Assembly: GCF_012927245.1 (NCBI RefSeq)
Contig: NZ_JABBGE010000003.1
Span: 558,001-622,000, forward strand
Length of the DNA: 64,000 bases
Direction of reading: 5' to 3'
Source: Streptomyces sp. R302
Lineage (GTDB): Bacteria > Actinomycetota > Actinomycetes > Streptomycetales > Streptomycetaceae
Shown here: piece after piece, positions 1-8,243 of the stretch
How the letters are laid out: every line of letters begins with the position of its first letter
Position numbering within the stretch: position 1 is the stretch's first letter
Position numbers and translations under genes: made by a program
The notes under the pieces: model-generated
Seen by the model: the letters and a program-made list of their open reading frames with translations, nothing else
What the model was told of the DNA's origin: nothing
Database searches by the model: none

Positions 1-1811
1 GGGCGACGGACGACGAAGACGACGAGGCCGACGAGGACGAGGACGAAGGCGAGGACGAAGGCGGCGACGCGGACGGCGACGCGGACGGCGGGCAGCCGTA
101 CGGGGGCGGCCCGCGCCCGCCCCGTCTGATGCTCAAGGGCAGCTGGACCGACGGCCCGCACGCCTCCCGGGACGGCTCGCCGCCCGTCCCGGCCGGCGGG
201 AGCCCGGTGCTGCCCGGCTCCGGCCGGCCCGCGCTGCCCGCCGGGTACACGGCCGCCGCCCCGGAGCCCGCCCACGCGGCCCCGACGGTCGGCGTACCCG
301 CGCAGCAGGGCCCGGCGGGGGAGCGGTACCGGGGCCCGGCCACCCGGCTCGCCGCCGAGCGGGCCCGGCAGACCCGGATCGCGGTCGTCGGCGCCGTCAC
401 CGAGCGCTGGGCGCCCGAACAGGCCGGTCCCGTCCACGAGAACTGGCGGCTCGCCCCGCCGATCGGCCCCGCCACCGACCTGTGGGCGCTCGGCGCGCTG
501 CTCTACCGGGCCGTCCAGGGCCACGCCCCCTACCCCGAGGACAACGCCGCCGAGCTCGTCCAGCTGGTCTGCGCGGAACCGCCCGCCTTCGCCGAGGAGT
601 GCGGCCCGCTGCGCCCGGTGGTGGAGTCGCTGCTGCGCCAGGACCCCACCGAACGCCCGGACTTCGAGGAGCTGCGCGGCTGGTTGCGGTCGCTGGTCCG
701 CTCCGCGCCGGAGCCGGAGGCGGAGTTCGCGGCCGCGCCCCCGTCGCCGTTCGACGTGAAGCGGCTGCCGATCCTGCGCCGCAGGGGCGAGCTGGTGCGC
801 CGCCGCCGCGCCGCCGGTTCGGGCCGCAACCGCCACCGCCACCGGCGCGGCAAGGACTCCCGGGGCGACCGGACCCCCGCGCCCGCGCCCACCCCCGTAC
901 CCGAGGAACCGACCGCGCCCCAGGAGCTGTTCGAGCCCCAGGAGCACGAGGGGCGCGAGGCGTACGAGGAGTACGAGCCCCACCAGGAGTACGAGCCCCG
1001 CCAGGAGTACGAGCCCCGCCGGGAGTACGAGCCCCGCCAGGAGTACGCGTACGCCGACGAGGACGTCGAGCCCGAGCCGCCGCGCCCCCGGACCGCCGCG
1101 CGCTCGCGTGGCCGGCGGGTGCTGCTGATCGGCCTTCTGCTGCTCGGTGCCGCCCTCACGTACCTCGCTGTCGCCCTGCCCCGAGGCGGCGAGAAGCCCA
1201 CCGACGCCCGCCCGACGGCGACGGCGACGGCACCGCAGTCCGCGAAGCCCACGGCGACCACTCCGACCACTCCGACCACTCCGACCACGGCCACCACTCC
1301 ACCCCCCACCTCCCCGACCCCCACCTCCGCGCCCCCCGCCGCCTCCAACCCCGCTCTGGCCTCCGGTTACGTGCTGCGCGAGGACCCGGAGGGCTTCCGG
1401 ATCGGGGTGCCGCGCGACTGGCGGCGCAGCCCCGTCAACGCGGCGGGGCAAGTCCGCTACACCGGCGGCGACTTCACGCTGATCGTCGTCCCGGGCCGGG
1501 ACAGCGTCCGGGACAACGGCTCCGATCCGCTGGAGTACCAGAACGACAAGGAGCGGGAGCTGGAGCCCTACCGGCAGTCCAGCTGGTCCGAGTCGGTGAG
1601 GTCGCGGCGGGTGGACATCGGCCGTACGCCCACCGCCGAGGGCCAGTACACCTGGTACGACGGCGCGGGCCGCAAGGTCTTCGTCCAGAACCTCGCGCTC
1701 ATCGACGGCGGCCGGTACCACGTCGTCCAGGTGATCGGTCCGGACAGCGACCGGGACCGGGTCTCGGAGATCTACGGCGAGGCCGTGAAGGGCTTCCGAC
1801 CGGGCCGTTGA
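1..1811 (+). CDS. Membrane Ser/Thr protein kinase-like protein, 5' end missing
   Basis: The reading frame is open from base 3, so the gene starts upstream of the window. Visible are an acidic Asp/Glu stretch, a Pro/Ala linker, then the kinase C-lobe: a WAPEQ (APE) motif near base 411 and a PATDLWALG subdomain IX motif. After this come a juxtamembrane region with four EYEPRQ-type hexapeptides, one membrane helix (about 1120-1177), a Thr/Pro linker and an extracellular domain of about 145 residues resembling that of the next gene. The ATP-binding lobe and HRD/DFG motifs lie outside the window, so catalytic competence cannot be judged. The acidic and Pro-rich block just before the APE motif suggests a large insertion in the activation segment. 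Likely an envelope sensor kinase or pseudokinase. Confidence 0.85.
   Translation, partial: ATDDEDDEADEDEDEGEDEGGDADGDADGGQPYGGGPRPPRLMLKGSWTDGPHASRDGSPPVPAGGSPVLPGSGRPALPAGYTAAAPEPAHAAPTVGVPAQQGPAGERYRGPATRLAAERARQTRIAVVGAVTERWAPEQAGPVHENWRLAPPIGPATDLWALGALLYRAVQGHAPYPEDNAAELVQLVCAEPPAFAEECGPLRPVVESLLRQDPTERPDFEELRGWLRSLVRSAPEPEAEFAAAPPSPFDVKRLPILRRRGELVRRRRAAGSGRNRHRHRRGKDSRGDRTPAPAPTPVPEEPTAPQELFEPQEHEGREAYEEYEPHQEYEPRQEYEPRREYEPRQEYAYADEDVEPEPPRPRTAARSRGRRVLLIGLLLLGAALTYLAVALPRGGEKPTDARPTATATAPQSAKPTATTPTTPTTPTTATTPPPTSPTPTSAPPAASNPALASGYVLREDPEGFRIGVPRDWRRSPVNAAGQVRYTGGDFTLIVVPGRDSVRDNGSDPLEYQNDKERELEPYRQSSWSESVRSRRVDIGRTPTAEGQYTWYDGAGRKVFVQNLALIDGGRYHVVQVIGPDSDRDRVSEIYGEAVKGFRPGR
969..1040 (+). 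repeat. 18-bp in-frame tandem repeat in kinase gene
   Basis: Four head-to-tail copies of an 18-bp unit (GAGTACGAGCCCCRCCRG) encode EYEP(H/R)(Q/R) hexapeptides in the cytoplasmic juxtamembrane segment. The third base varies between copies while the peptide is kept. Length polymorphism between strains is likely. Confidence 0.85.
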
Positions 1812-1947
1812 GCCGTCCCGGGCCGCCGACCGGGGCCGGGGCGGGAACGGCCCGGCGGTCACAGTGCGGTTCCTTTGCGGGCCCCGCGGTTCCGTCCGCC
1901 GTCCCCTCCTCCGTAACCTGGCATCGGAAGCTACGGGGCGGGGGCAA

Positions 1948-3756
1948 GTGGAACATTCTCAGGGCACAGGCGCGGGGCTGCTGCTCGCCGGACGGTACCG
2001 GCTCGTCGAGTCCATCGGACGCGGCGGCATGGGCAGGGTCTGGCGCGCGCACGACGAGGTGCTGCACCGTGTGGTGGCGGTGAAGGAACTGACGGCGGGC
2101 CGGTTCGTCGCCGAGGCCGACCGGCTGGTGCTGCACGCCCGCACCCAGAAGGAGGCGCGGGCCGCCGCCCGGATCACCCACCCCGGTGTGGTGACCGTCC
2201 ACGACGTCCTCGAACACGACGACCGGCCCTGGATCGTCATGCAGTTCGTCGACGGCCCGTCGCTCGCCGACGCCGTCAAGGAGGCCGGGACGGTCGAGCC
2301 CCGCGAGGCGGCCCGGGTCGGCCTGCACGTCGTGGGCGCGCTGCGGGCCGCGCACGCGGCCGGCGTGCTGCACCGGGACGTGAAGCCCGGGAACGTCCTG
2401 CTCGCCCGGGACGGCCGGGTCCTCATCACCGACTTCGGCATCGCGGCGATCGAGGGCGACTCCACCATCACCCGGACCGGCGAACTCGTCGGCTCCATCG
2501 ACTACCTGGCGCCCGAGCGGGTACGGGGCGGCGACCCCGGCCCGGCCTCCGACCTCTGGTCGCTCGGCGCGACCCTGTACACGGCCGTCGAGGGCACCTC
2601 GCCGTTCCGCCGCACCTCCCCGATCAGCACCATGCAGGCCGTCGTCGGCGAGGAGCCGCCGCACCCGGTGAACGCGGGGCCGCTCGCCGCCGTCATCGTG
2701 GCGCTGCTGCGCAAGGACCCGGGGCAGCGGCCGCGCGCGGACGAGACCGAGCGGATGCTGCTCGACGCGATGGAGGGCCGCAGCCCGCAGACCGCGCAGG
2801 CGTACGTGCCGACGCAGCGGATGGACCTGGAGCCGACCGCCATGCCGCCGGGCATGTCCTCGGGTACGGCCTCCGGCATGCCCTCGGGTGCGCCTTCCGG
2901 CCCGTCTTCCGGCCCGGCTTCCCGCCCGGCTTCCGGTGCGGCCGCCGTCCCGGAGGGCGTATCGGAGGTCGTACCGGCCCAGGCGTCGCCGCTGACCCCG
3001 CGCACCGTCGAGTGGCCCCATCCTGCGGGGAGCTCGGGCCAGGCCTTCACGCTGCCGTCCGCGCCGTCCGCGCCGTCCGTGCCGTCCGCTCAGGGGCCGC
3101 GCCCGTCCGCCCCCGGGGGGAAGGGCCGCTGGCGCACCGCCGTCCTCACCGCGGTGCTCGCCGCCGCCGTCGCGGGCGGCGCCGTCTTCGCCGTGATGCA
3201 GTACGGCGGCGGGGGCGGCGGGCGCGAGCCGGGCCCCGTGGCGAGCGGCGGGACCACCCCCGGCCCGACCGCCACCGACCGCAACGGGATCGCGGCGGAC
3301 GAGGTCCCGGACGGCTGGAAGCGGGTCGACGACCCCGCGGGCTTCTCGCTGATCGTTCCGGAGGGCTGGAAGCGCCAGGTGGAGGACCACAACATCGACT
3401 ACACCCCGGACCGCGGCAACCACCGCCTCCGGATCAGCATCGACCCGAGCCCCGACTTCGAGACGCCGTACGCCCACCTCCTGGACCTGGAGAAGACGCT
3501 CAAGAAGCGGATGGACTACCAGCGGGTGTGGCTGAACCAGAGCACCTACCGCGACCACGTCAAGTCCGCGCTCTGGGAGTTCACCTGGACCGAGAAGCAG
3601 AACTTCCCGGGCCGCCGGCACGCGATCGACCGGCTGTACTACGCCGACGACGGCACCGAGTACGCGATCTACATGACCTCGCCGGAGTCGAGCTGGGACA
3701 CGACGCGCGAGCAGTTCGACCTCGTCCTCCAGCACTGGCGAGCACCCGGCACCTGA
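1948..3756 (+). CDS. Membrane Ser/Thr protein kinase
   Basis: Hanks-type kinase of 602 residues. The GTG at 1948 is chosen because it follows a G-rich ribosome site and begins just before the kinase fold; an upstream ATG at 1864 would add unrelated sequence. Motifs: Gly-loop GRGGMG (24-29), Lys46 in AVKEL, HRDVKPGN (142-149), DFG (162-164), APE and DLWSLG. A Ser/Gly/Pro linker follows residue 290, then one membrane helix (near 3130-3200) and an extracellular domain of about 155 residues. All catalytic residues are present, so it should be active. The ectodomain resembles that of the upstream gene, suggesting a tandem duplication. It lacks PASTA repeats, so it is not the cell-division kinase PknB. 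Confidence 0.92.
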   Translation: MEHSQGTGAGLLLAGRYRLVESIGRGGMGRVWRAHDEVLHRVVAVKELTAGRFVAEADRLVLHARTQKEARAAARITHPGVVTVHDVLEHDDRPWIVMQFVDGPSLADAVKEAGTVEPREAARVGLHVVGALRAAHAAGVLHRDVKPGNVLLARDGRVLITDFGIAAIEGDSTITRTGELVGSIDYLAPERVRGGDPGPASDLWSLGATLYTAVEGTSPFRRTSPISTMQAVVGEEPPHPVNAGPLAAVIVALLRKDPGQRPRADETERMLLDAMEGRSPQTAQAYVPTQRMDLEPTAMPPGMSSGTASGMPSGAPSGPSSGPASRPASGAAAVPEGVSEVVPAQASPLTPRTVEWPHPAGSSGQAFTLPSAPSAPSVPSAQGPRPSAPGGKGRWRTAVLTAVLAAAVAGGAVFAVMQYGGGGGGREPGPVASGGTTPGPTATDRNGIAADEVPDGWKRVDDPAGFSLIVPEGWKRQVEDHNIDYTPDRGNHRLRISIDPSPDFETPYAHLLDLEKTLKKRMDYQRVWLNQSTYRDHVKSALWEFTWTEKQNFPGRRHAIDRLYYADDGTEYAIYMTSPESSWDTTREQFDLVLQHWRAPGT

Positions 3757-3817
3757 CCGGGAAAAATCTTCGTGAGGGGCCTGTGCGGGGCCGTAAGCCG
3801 CTGATCAGGGCTTATAT

Positions 3818-3833
3818 GCCAGTGATCACTGGC
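3818..3833. promoter_or_regulatory. Perfect 16-bp palindrome, candidate operator
   Basis: GCCAGTGATCACTGGC is perfectly self-complementary. It lies between the kinase stop and the SSADH start and directly follows an AT-rich TTATAT that could serve as a -10 box. A perfect dyad of this length without a T-run suggests a dimeric repressor site (TetR or GntR type) rather than a terminator. The regulator is unknown. Confidence 0.5.
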
Positions 3834-3894
3834 GCGATGTGTGCGTGAGGTGAAAACGCGTTACCGGCGGGTACCCAAAGGCCGGAACGACGCC

Positions 3895-3900
3895 TACCCT
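3895..3900 (+). promoter_or_regulatory. Leaderless-type -10 box for SSADH gene
   Basis: TACCCT ends 7 nt before the ATG at 3908, so transcription would begin at or beside the start codon. No Shine-Dalgarno sequence is seen. The same spacing recurs at several genes in this window. Confidence 0.5.
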
Positions 3901-3907
3901 CGGCGTC

Positions 3908-5572
3908 ATGACGGACTCGCAGGCCCCCGCCGCCCTCACGATCGCCGCCGACCCCGCCCCGGTGGCCCGCCCCGCCGCCCCGGCGGGCGCGACCAACCCG
4001 GTCGCCCCCGCGCCGGCCGGAGCCCGGACCGCCGCCGACGTCGTGACGCCGGAGCTCGTCGCCCGGCTCACCCGGGGGGTCGTCGGCTCCGGCCGCACCG
4101 CCAACCACACGCCCTTCACCGGCGCCAAGCTGGCGGACCTGCCGGAGGCCACGCCCGAGGACGTCACCGAGGCCTTCGCCCGCGCCCGCGCCGCCCAGGC
4201 CGCCTGGGCCGCCACCCCCGTCCGGGCCCGCGCCGCCGTCCTGCTGCGCTTCCACGACCTGGTCATAGCCCGCCAGTCCGAGGTCCTCGACCTCATCCAG
4301 CTGGAGACCGGCAAGGCCCGCCTGCACGCCCACGAGGAGGTCCTCGCGGTCGCCGTCGCCGCCCGTCACTACGGCCGCAAGGCGTCCTCGTACCTCCGCC
4401 CCAAGCGGCACACCGGCGTCGTCCCGACCCTCACCAAGGTCACCGAGCTGCGCCAGCCGCGCGGGGTCGTCGGCCAGATCGCGCCCTGGAACTACCCCTT
4501 CGAGCTCTCCGTCGGCGACGCCCTGCCCGCCTTCGTGGCGGGCAACGCACTTGTCATGAAGCCCGACACCGAGACCGCCCTCACCGCCCTGTGGGCCCGC
4601 GAGCTGCTGATCGAGGCCGGGCTGCCCGCCGAGGTCTTCCAGGTCGTGCTCGGCGAGGGCCCGGTCGTCGGCCCCGAGGTCGTCCGCCACGCCGACTACG
4701 TCTCCTTCACCGGCTCCACCCGCACCGGCATCGAGGTCGCCAAGGGCGCCGCCGCCCGGCTCGTCGGCGTCTCCCTCGAACTCGGCGGCAAGAACGCCAT
4801 GCTGGTCCTGAAGGACGCCGACATCGAGAAGGCCGCCGAGGGCGCCGTCCGCGCCTGCTTCTCCTCCGCCGGCCAGCTCTGCATCTCCATCGAGCGCCTG
4901 TACGTCCACGAGTCGATCGCCGACGCCTTCGTCGAGCGCTTCGCCGCCCGCACCAAGGCCATGCGCCTCGGCAACTCCCTCGCGTACGGCGCCGACATGG
5001 GCTCCCTCGTCGGCGAGCGCCAGCTGGAGGCCGTCACCCGGCACGTCGACGAGGCCGTCGCCAAGGGCGCCACGCTCGTCGCCGGCGGCGTCGCCCGCCC
5101 CGACCTCGGCCCGCTCTTCTACGAGCCGACCATCCTCGACGGCGTCGAGGCCCCGATGGCCGTCTGCGCCGAGGAGACCTTCGGCCCGGTCGTCTCGATC
5201 TACCGCTTCACCGACGAGGACGAGGTGATCGAGCGCGCCAACGCCACCCCGTACGGCCTCAACTCCTCCGTCTGGACCACCGACTCGCGCCGCGGCCACG
5301 CCGTCGCCGCCCGGCTGCGCACCGGCACCGTCAACATCAACGAGGGGTACGCGCCCGCGTACGGCAGCGTCCGCGCGCCGATGGGCGGCATGAAGGACTC
5401 CGGCCTCGGCCGCCGCCACGGCTCCGAGGGCATCCTCAAGTACACCGAGGCCCAGACCGTCGCCCAGCAGCGGCTGATGCCGCTGGCGCCGTCCTTCGGG
5501 ATGGACGACGAGAAGTACGCGGCGGTGATGAGCCTCTCCCTGAAGGCGCTGAAGGCCCTGCGTCTGAGCTGA
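3908..5572 (+). CDS. gabD2: NAD(P)-dependent succinic semialdehyde dehydrogenase
   Basis: Aldehyde dehydrogenase superfamily, 554 residues. It oxidises succinic semialdehyde to succinate, linking GABA or 2-oxoglutarate breakdown to the TCA cycle. The general base Glu291 lies in LELGGKNAM and the nucleophile Cys325 in AGQLCISIER. The APWNYPF and FTGST cofactor motifs are present. The N-terminal Ala/Pro-rich extension of about 40 residues is typical of actinobacterial members. The gene lies 82 bp upstream of the GMC oxidoreductase in the same direction, a pairing I recall from other Streptomyces. Substrate specificity is inferred from family resemblance; the symbol follows the mycobacterial homologue. 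Confidence 0.85.
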   Translation: MTDSQAPAALTIAADPAPVARPAAPAGATNPVAPAPAGARTAADVVTPELVARLTRGVVGSGRTANHTPFTGAKLADLPEATPEDVTEAFARARAAQAAWAATPVRARAAVLLRFHDLVIARQSEVLDLIQLETGKARLHAHEEVLAVAVAARHYGRKASSYLRPKRHTGVVPTLTKVTELRQPRGVVGQIAPWNYPFELSVGDALPAFVAGNALVMKPDTETALTALWARELLIEAGLPAEVFQVVLGEGPVVGPEVVRHADYVSFTGSTRTGIEVAKGAAARLVGVSLELGGKNAMLVLKDADIEKAAEGAVRACFSSAGQLCISIERLYVHESIADAFVERFAARTKAMRLGNSLAYGADMGSLVGERQLEAVTRHVDEAVAKGATLVAGGVARPDLGPLFYEPTILDGVEAPMAVCAEETFGPVVSIYRFTDEDEVIERANATPYGLNSSVWTTDSRRGHAVAARLRTGTVNINEGYAPAYGSVRAPMGGMKDSGLGRRHGSEGILKYTEAQTVAQQRLMPLAPSFGMDDEKYAAVMSLSLKALKALRLS

Positions 5573-5654
5573 CGCACCCGGCGTCGGAGCCGACGCCCCC
5601 GGCACACGCTGTTCGTTCCGCCCCTTTTCCGTACGAGGTTCTGCGAGGAGAGCC

Positions 5655-7475
5655 ATGACCGCGGTCACCCCTGCCCGAAACCAGGACGAGGAAGGCTCGG
5701 CCGAGGACGCGTACGACTACGACGTCCTCGTGGTCGGCTCCGGCTTCGGCGGTTCGGTCACCGCCCTCCGGCTCACCGAGAAGGGCTACCGGGTCGGCGT
5801 CCTGGAGGCCGGCCGCCGCTTCACCCGGGAGACCCTGCCGAAGAACTCCTGGGACCTGAAGAACTTCCTGTGGGCGCCGACGCTGGGCCTGTACGGCATC
5901 CAGCGCATCCACCTGCTCGGCAACGTGATGGTCCTCGCGGGCGCGGGCGTCGGCGGCGGCTCCCTCAACTACGCGAACACGCTGTACGAGCCGCTGGCGC
6001 CGTTCTTCGACGACCCGCAGTGGAAGGACATCACCGACTGGCGCGCCGAGCTCGCCCCGTACTACGACCAGGCGAAGCGGATGCTGGGCGTCCGGCTCAA
6101 CCCGACGATGACCCCCTCCGACGTGCACCTGAAGGCCGCCGCCCAGGCCATGGGGATCGGCGACACCTTCCACATGGCGCCGGTCGGCGTCTTCTTCGGG
6201 GACGGAGACGACGGCGACGGTACGGCGAAGGCGAAGCCCGGCGGGGAGGTCGCCGACCCGTTCTTCGGCGGTGCGGGCCCCTCCCGCAAGGCGTGCACCG
6301 AGTGCGGCGAGTGCATGACCGGCTGCCGCCACGGGGCCAAGAACACCCTCAACGAGAACTACCTCTACCTCGCCGAGAAGGCGGGCGCGGTCGTCCACCC
6401 GATGACCTCGGTCGTCGCCGTCACCGAGGACTCGCGCGGCGGCTTCGCGGTCAAGACCCTCCCCACCGACGACCGGAAGAAGGGCAGGGGCCGCACCTTC
6501 ACCGCCCGGAAGGTGGTCGTCGCCGCCGGCACGTACGGCACCCAGACCCTGCTCCACCGGATGAAGGACAGCGGTCTGCTGCCCCGGATCTCCGGCCGGC
6601 TCGGCGAGCTGACCCGCACCAACTCGGAGGGCCTGGTCGGCGCCCAGACCACCGACCGCCGCTACCGGCGCAGGCACGGCGGGCGGAAGGCCGACTTCAC
6701 CCGGGGCGTCGCCATCACCTCCTCCGTCCACCCGGACGAGAACACCCACATCGAGCCGGTCCGCTACGGCAAGGGCTCCAACTCGATGGGCGGCCTCACC
6801 GTCCTGCAGGTGCCCTACGGCGCCCACCGGGTGCGCAACTGGGCCCTCAACATGGCCCGGCACCCGCTGCTCGCGCTGCGCTCGCTCTCCAACCGGCGCT
6901 GGTCCGAGCGGACCATCATCGGCCTCGTCATGCAGTCCCTCGACAACTCGCTGACGACCTACCGCAAGCCCGGCGGCCTCGGGAAGGGCCTGCTCACCGC
7001 CCGGCAGGGGCACGGGGCGCCGAACCCGACGCAGATCGAGGCGGCGACCCGGGCGGCGACCCTGATCTCCGAGGAGATCAACGGCTTCGCGGGCTCCAAC
7101 ATCGGCGAGCTGATGGGCACGCCGCTGACCGCGCACTTCCTCGGCGGCTGCCCCATCGGCGCCGACGCGGAGTCCGGCGTCATCGACCCGTACCACCGGC
7201 TCTACGGCCACCCGGGCATCTCGGTCGTGGACGGCGCGGCGGTCTCGGCGAACCTCGGCGTGAACCCGTCGCTGACGATCACGGCGCAGGCGGAGCGGGC
7301 CATGTCCTTCTGGCCGAACAAGGGCGAGGAGGACCCGCGGCCGCGGCAGGGCGAGGCGTACGTGCGCGTGGCGGCGGTCGAGCCGAAGTCCCCGGCGGTC
7401 CCGTCCGAGGCGTTCGGCGCGCTGCGGCTGCCCTTCCTCGGGATGCCGGCGGTCCCGCCGAAGAAGACCCCGTAG
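5655..7475 (+). CDS. GMC-family FAD oxidoreductase (cholesterol oxidase-like)
   Basis: 606 residues. The start at 5655 has a GAGGAG ribosome site 5 nt upstream. The FAD-binding GSGFGGS motif lies near residue 24, followed by the GMC signature AGAGVGGGSLNYAN and the C-terminal block NPSLTITA. A Cys cluster CTECGECMTGC (Cys214, 217, 220, 224) followed by RHGAKNTL resembles that of the ChoD-type branch and might bind a metal or Fe-S centre. The family oxidises alcohols or sterols using FAD; the substrate is unknown. It is probably co-transcribed with the SSADH gene and ends at a strong hairpin. Confidence 0.85.
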   Translation: MTAVTPARNQDEEGSAEDAYDYDVLVVGSGFGGSVTALRLTEKGYRVGVLEAGRRFTRETLPKNSWDLKNFLWAPTLGLYGIQRIHLLGNVMVLAGAGVGGGSLNYANTLYEPLAPFFDDPQWKDITDWRAELAPYYDQAKRMLGVRLNPTMTPSDVHLKAAAQAMGIGDTFHMAPVGVFFGDGDDGDGTAKAKPGGEVADPFFGGAGPSRKACTECGECMTGCRHGAKNTLNENYLYLAEKAGAVVHPMTSVVAVTEDSRGGFAVKTLPTDDRKKGRGRTFTARKVVVAAGTYGTQTLLHRMKDSGLLPRISGRLGELTRTNSEGLVGAQTTDRRYRRRHGGRKADFTRGVAITSSVHPDENTHIEPVRYGKGSNSMGGLTVLQVPYGAHRVRNWALNMARHPLLALRSLSNRRWSERTIIGLVMQSLDNSLTTYRKPGGLGKGLLTARQGHGAPNPTQIEAATRAATLISEEINGFAGSNIGELMGTPLTAHFLGGCPIGADAESGVIDPYHRLYGHPGISVVDGAAVSANLGVNPSLTITAQAERAMSFWPNKGEEDPRPRQGEAYVRVAAVEPKSPAVPSEAFGALRLPFLGMPAVPPKKTP

Positions 7476-7499
7476 CCGGCCGGGGTGGAGACACGGAAA

Positions 7500-7531
7500 G
7501 GGCGCTGCACCCCCCTCCGAGTGCAGCGCCC
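7500..7531 (+). terminator. Terminator after GMC oxidoreductase
   Basis: An 11-bp perfect stem (GGGCGCTGCAC with its complement) encloses a 10-nt loop, 24 nt after the stop codon. Downstream is CTCCGGTTTTTC, giving a short T-run. Confidence 0.85.
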
Positions 7532-7607
7532 CTCCGGTTTTTCGGTGTTGCTGCATAGATGACCGCCGGGCCCCGCCTTTGGTTGTAGGCGTTGTACGAG
7601 ATCTTTG

Positions 7608-7623
7608 TGTGACCCGCGTCACG
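7608..7623. promoter_or_regulatory. CRP-like binding site without an adjacent gene
   Basis: TGTGACCCGCGTCACG contains GTGA-N6-TCAC and fits the Streptomyces Crp consensus GTG-N6-GNCAC. It lies between convergent genes, downstream of the GMC terminator. It may control an unannotated transcript through the structured region to its right. Confidence 0.4.
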
Positions 7624-7644
7624 TGATGGTGGCGGAGCGTGAAG

Positions 7645-7682
7645 AGGGCCCGTGCCGCGATTCCGGTCGCGGCACGGGCCCT
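7645..7682. terminator. Strong intergenic hairpin
   Basis: A 15-bp perfect stem (AGGGCCCGTGCCGCG and complement) has an 8-nt loop. There is no T-run on either side. It is likely a bidirectional terminator or the 3' end of a small RNA. Confidence 0.7.
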
Positions 7683-7804
7683 GGGTCGGCACCGGTGTCA
7701 GGGCAGCGGCGGTGCCGAGGGGAGCGGCGCCGGGGGGTGCGCCGCGTCGGGGAGGGAAGTCGGAGGGGACGGTTCGTGACGGGGTGGGGGAGGGTGAGCC
7801 GGTT

Positions 7805-7935
7805 GCGGTCGGCCCCGGGCGTCCCCGGGACCGACCGCCCTTTCTGGGTGACCGGGCTGCTGTCCCCTGCCGTCCGGTCACGTGCGCTGGGGCGAGGTCC
7901 CACGACGTGCGAGAAGCACGTCACACGCCCCAGCG
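7805..7935. ncRNA. Candidate structured RNA, three adjacent hairpins
   Basis: Three hairpins are packed into 131 bp with no convincing ORF. Stem 1 pairs 7805-7812 with 7831-7838 (GCGGTCGG). Stem 2 pairs 7848-7855 with 7874-7881 (GTGACCGG). Stem 3 is a perfect 10-bp stem, 7885-7894 with 7926-7935 (CGCTGGGGCG), enclosing an inner 7-bp hairpin GACGTGC-GAGAA-GCACGTC at 7904-7922. The rest of the 7476-8243 gene-free stretch holds terminators, a CRP-like site and a tandem repeat. The strand is unknown and the RNA assignment is inference from folding alone. Confidence 0.3.
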
Positions 7936-8099
7936 AAGCCACGCGTGGTTTCCTGCGGGCCCGCCCCTGGCTGGCACGGACACCCCGCTCAACGAGGCCC
8001 GGAGGCGGCCGGTCACGCGCCGTACGGGTGAGTCCGGCACCGAACGGGGGTGCGGGCCCCCACCCGCCGGGTGCGGGCGGGACGCGGCGGGTGGGGGCC

Positions 8100-8212
8100 T
8101 CGGGCCCCGACGGCCTCGGGCCCCGACGGCCTCGGGCCCCGACGGCCTCGGGCCCCGACGGCCTCGGGCCCCGACGGCCTCGGGCCCCGACGGCCTCGGG
8201 CCCCCGGCGGTC
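8100..8212. repeat. 16-bp tandem repeat
   Basis: Six identical head-to-tail copies of TCGGGCCCCGACGGCC (8100-8195) are followed by a degenerate seventh. Each unit contains the near-palindrome TCGGG-C-CCCGA. It lies immediately downstream of the chorismate mutase gene on the minus strand and may supply transcription termination structures. A variable-number locus is likely. Confidence 0.9.
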
Positions 8213-8243
8213 TCGGGCGCGGGCGCTTCAGGCGCGGCCGGCC

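Noticed and set aside
482..2083. Long alternative-frame ORFs over the kinase genes (also many 500-900 codon ORFs on the opposite strand across the window)
   Set aside because: In DNA this GC-rich, out-of-frame ORFs are long by default. They lack recognisable motifs, have Arg/Pro/Gly/Ala-biased translations and the wrong third-position GC pattern.
7619..7942. Minus-strand 107-codon ORF in the same gap
   Set aside because: The translation is Arg/Pro/Ser-rich without pattern and crosses a strong hairpin and the stem array. There is no start signal.
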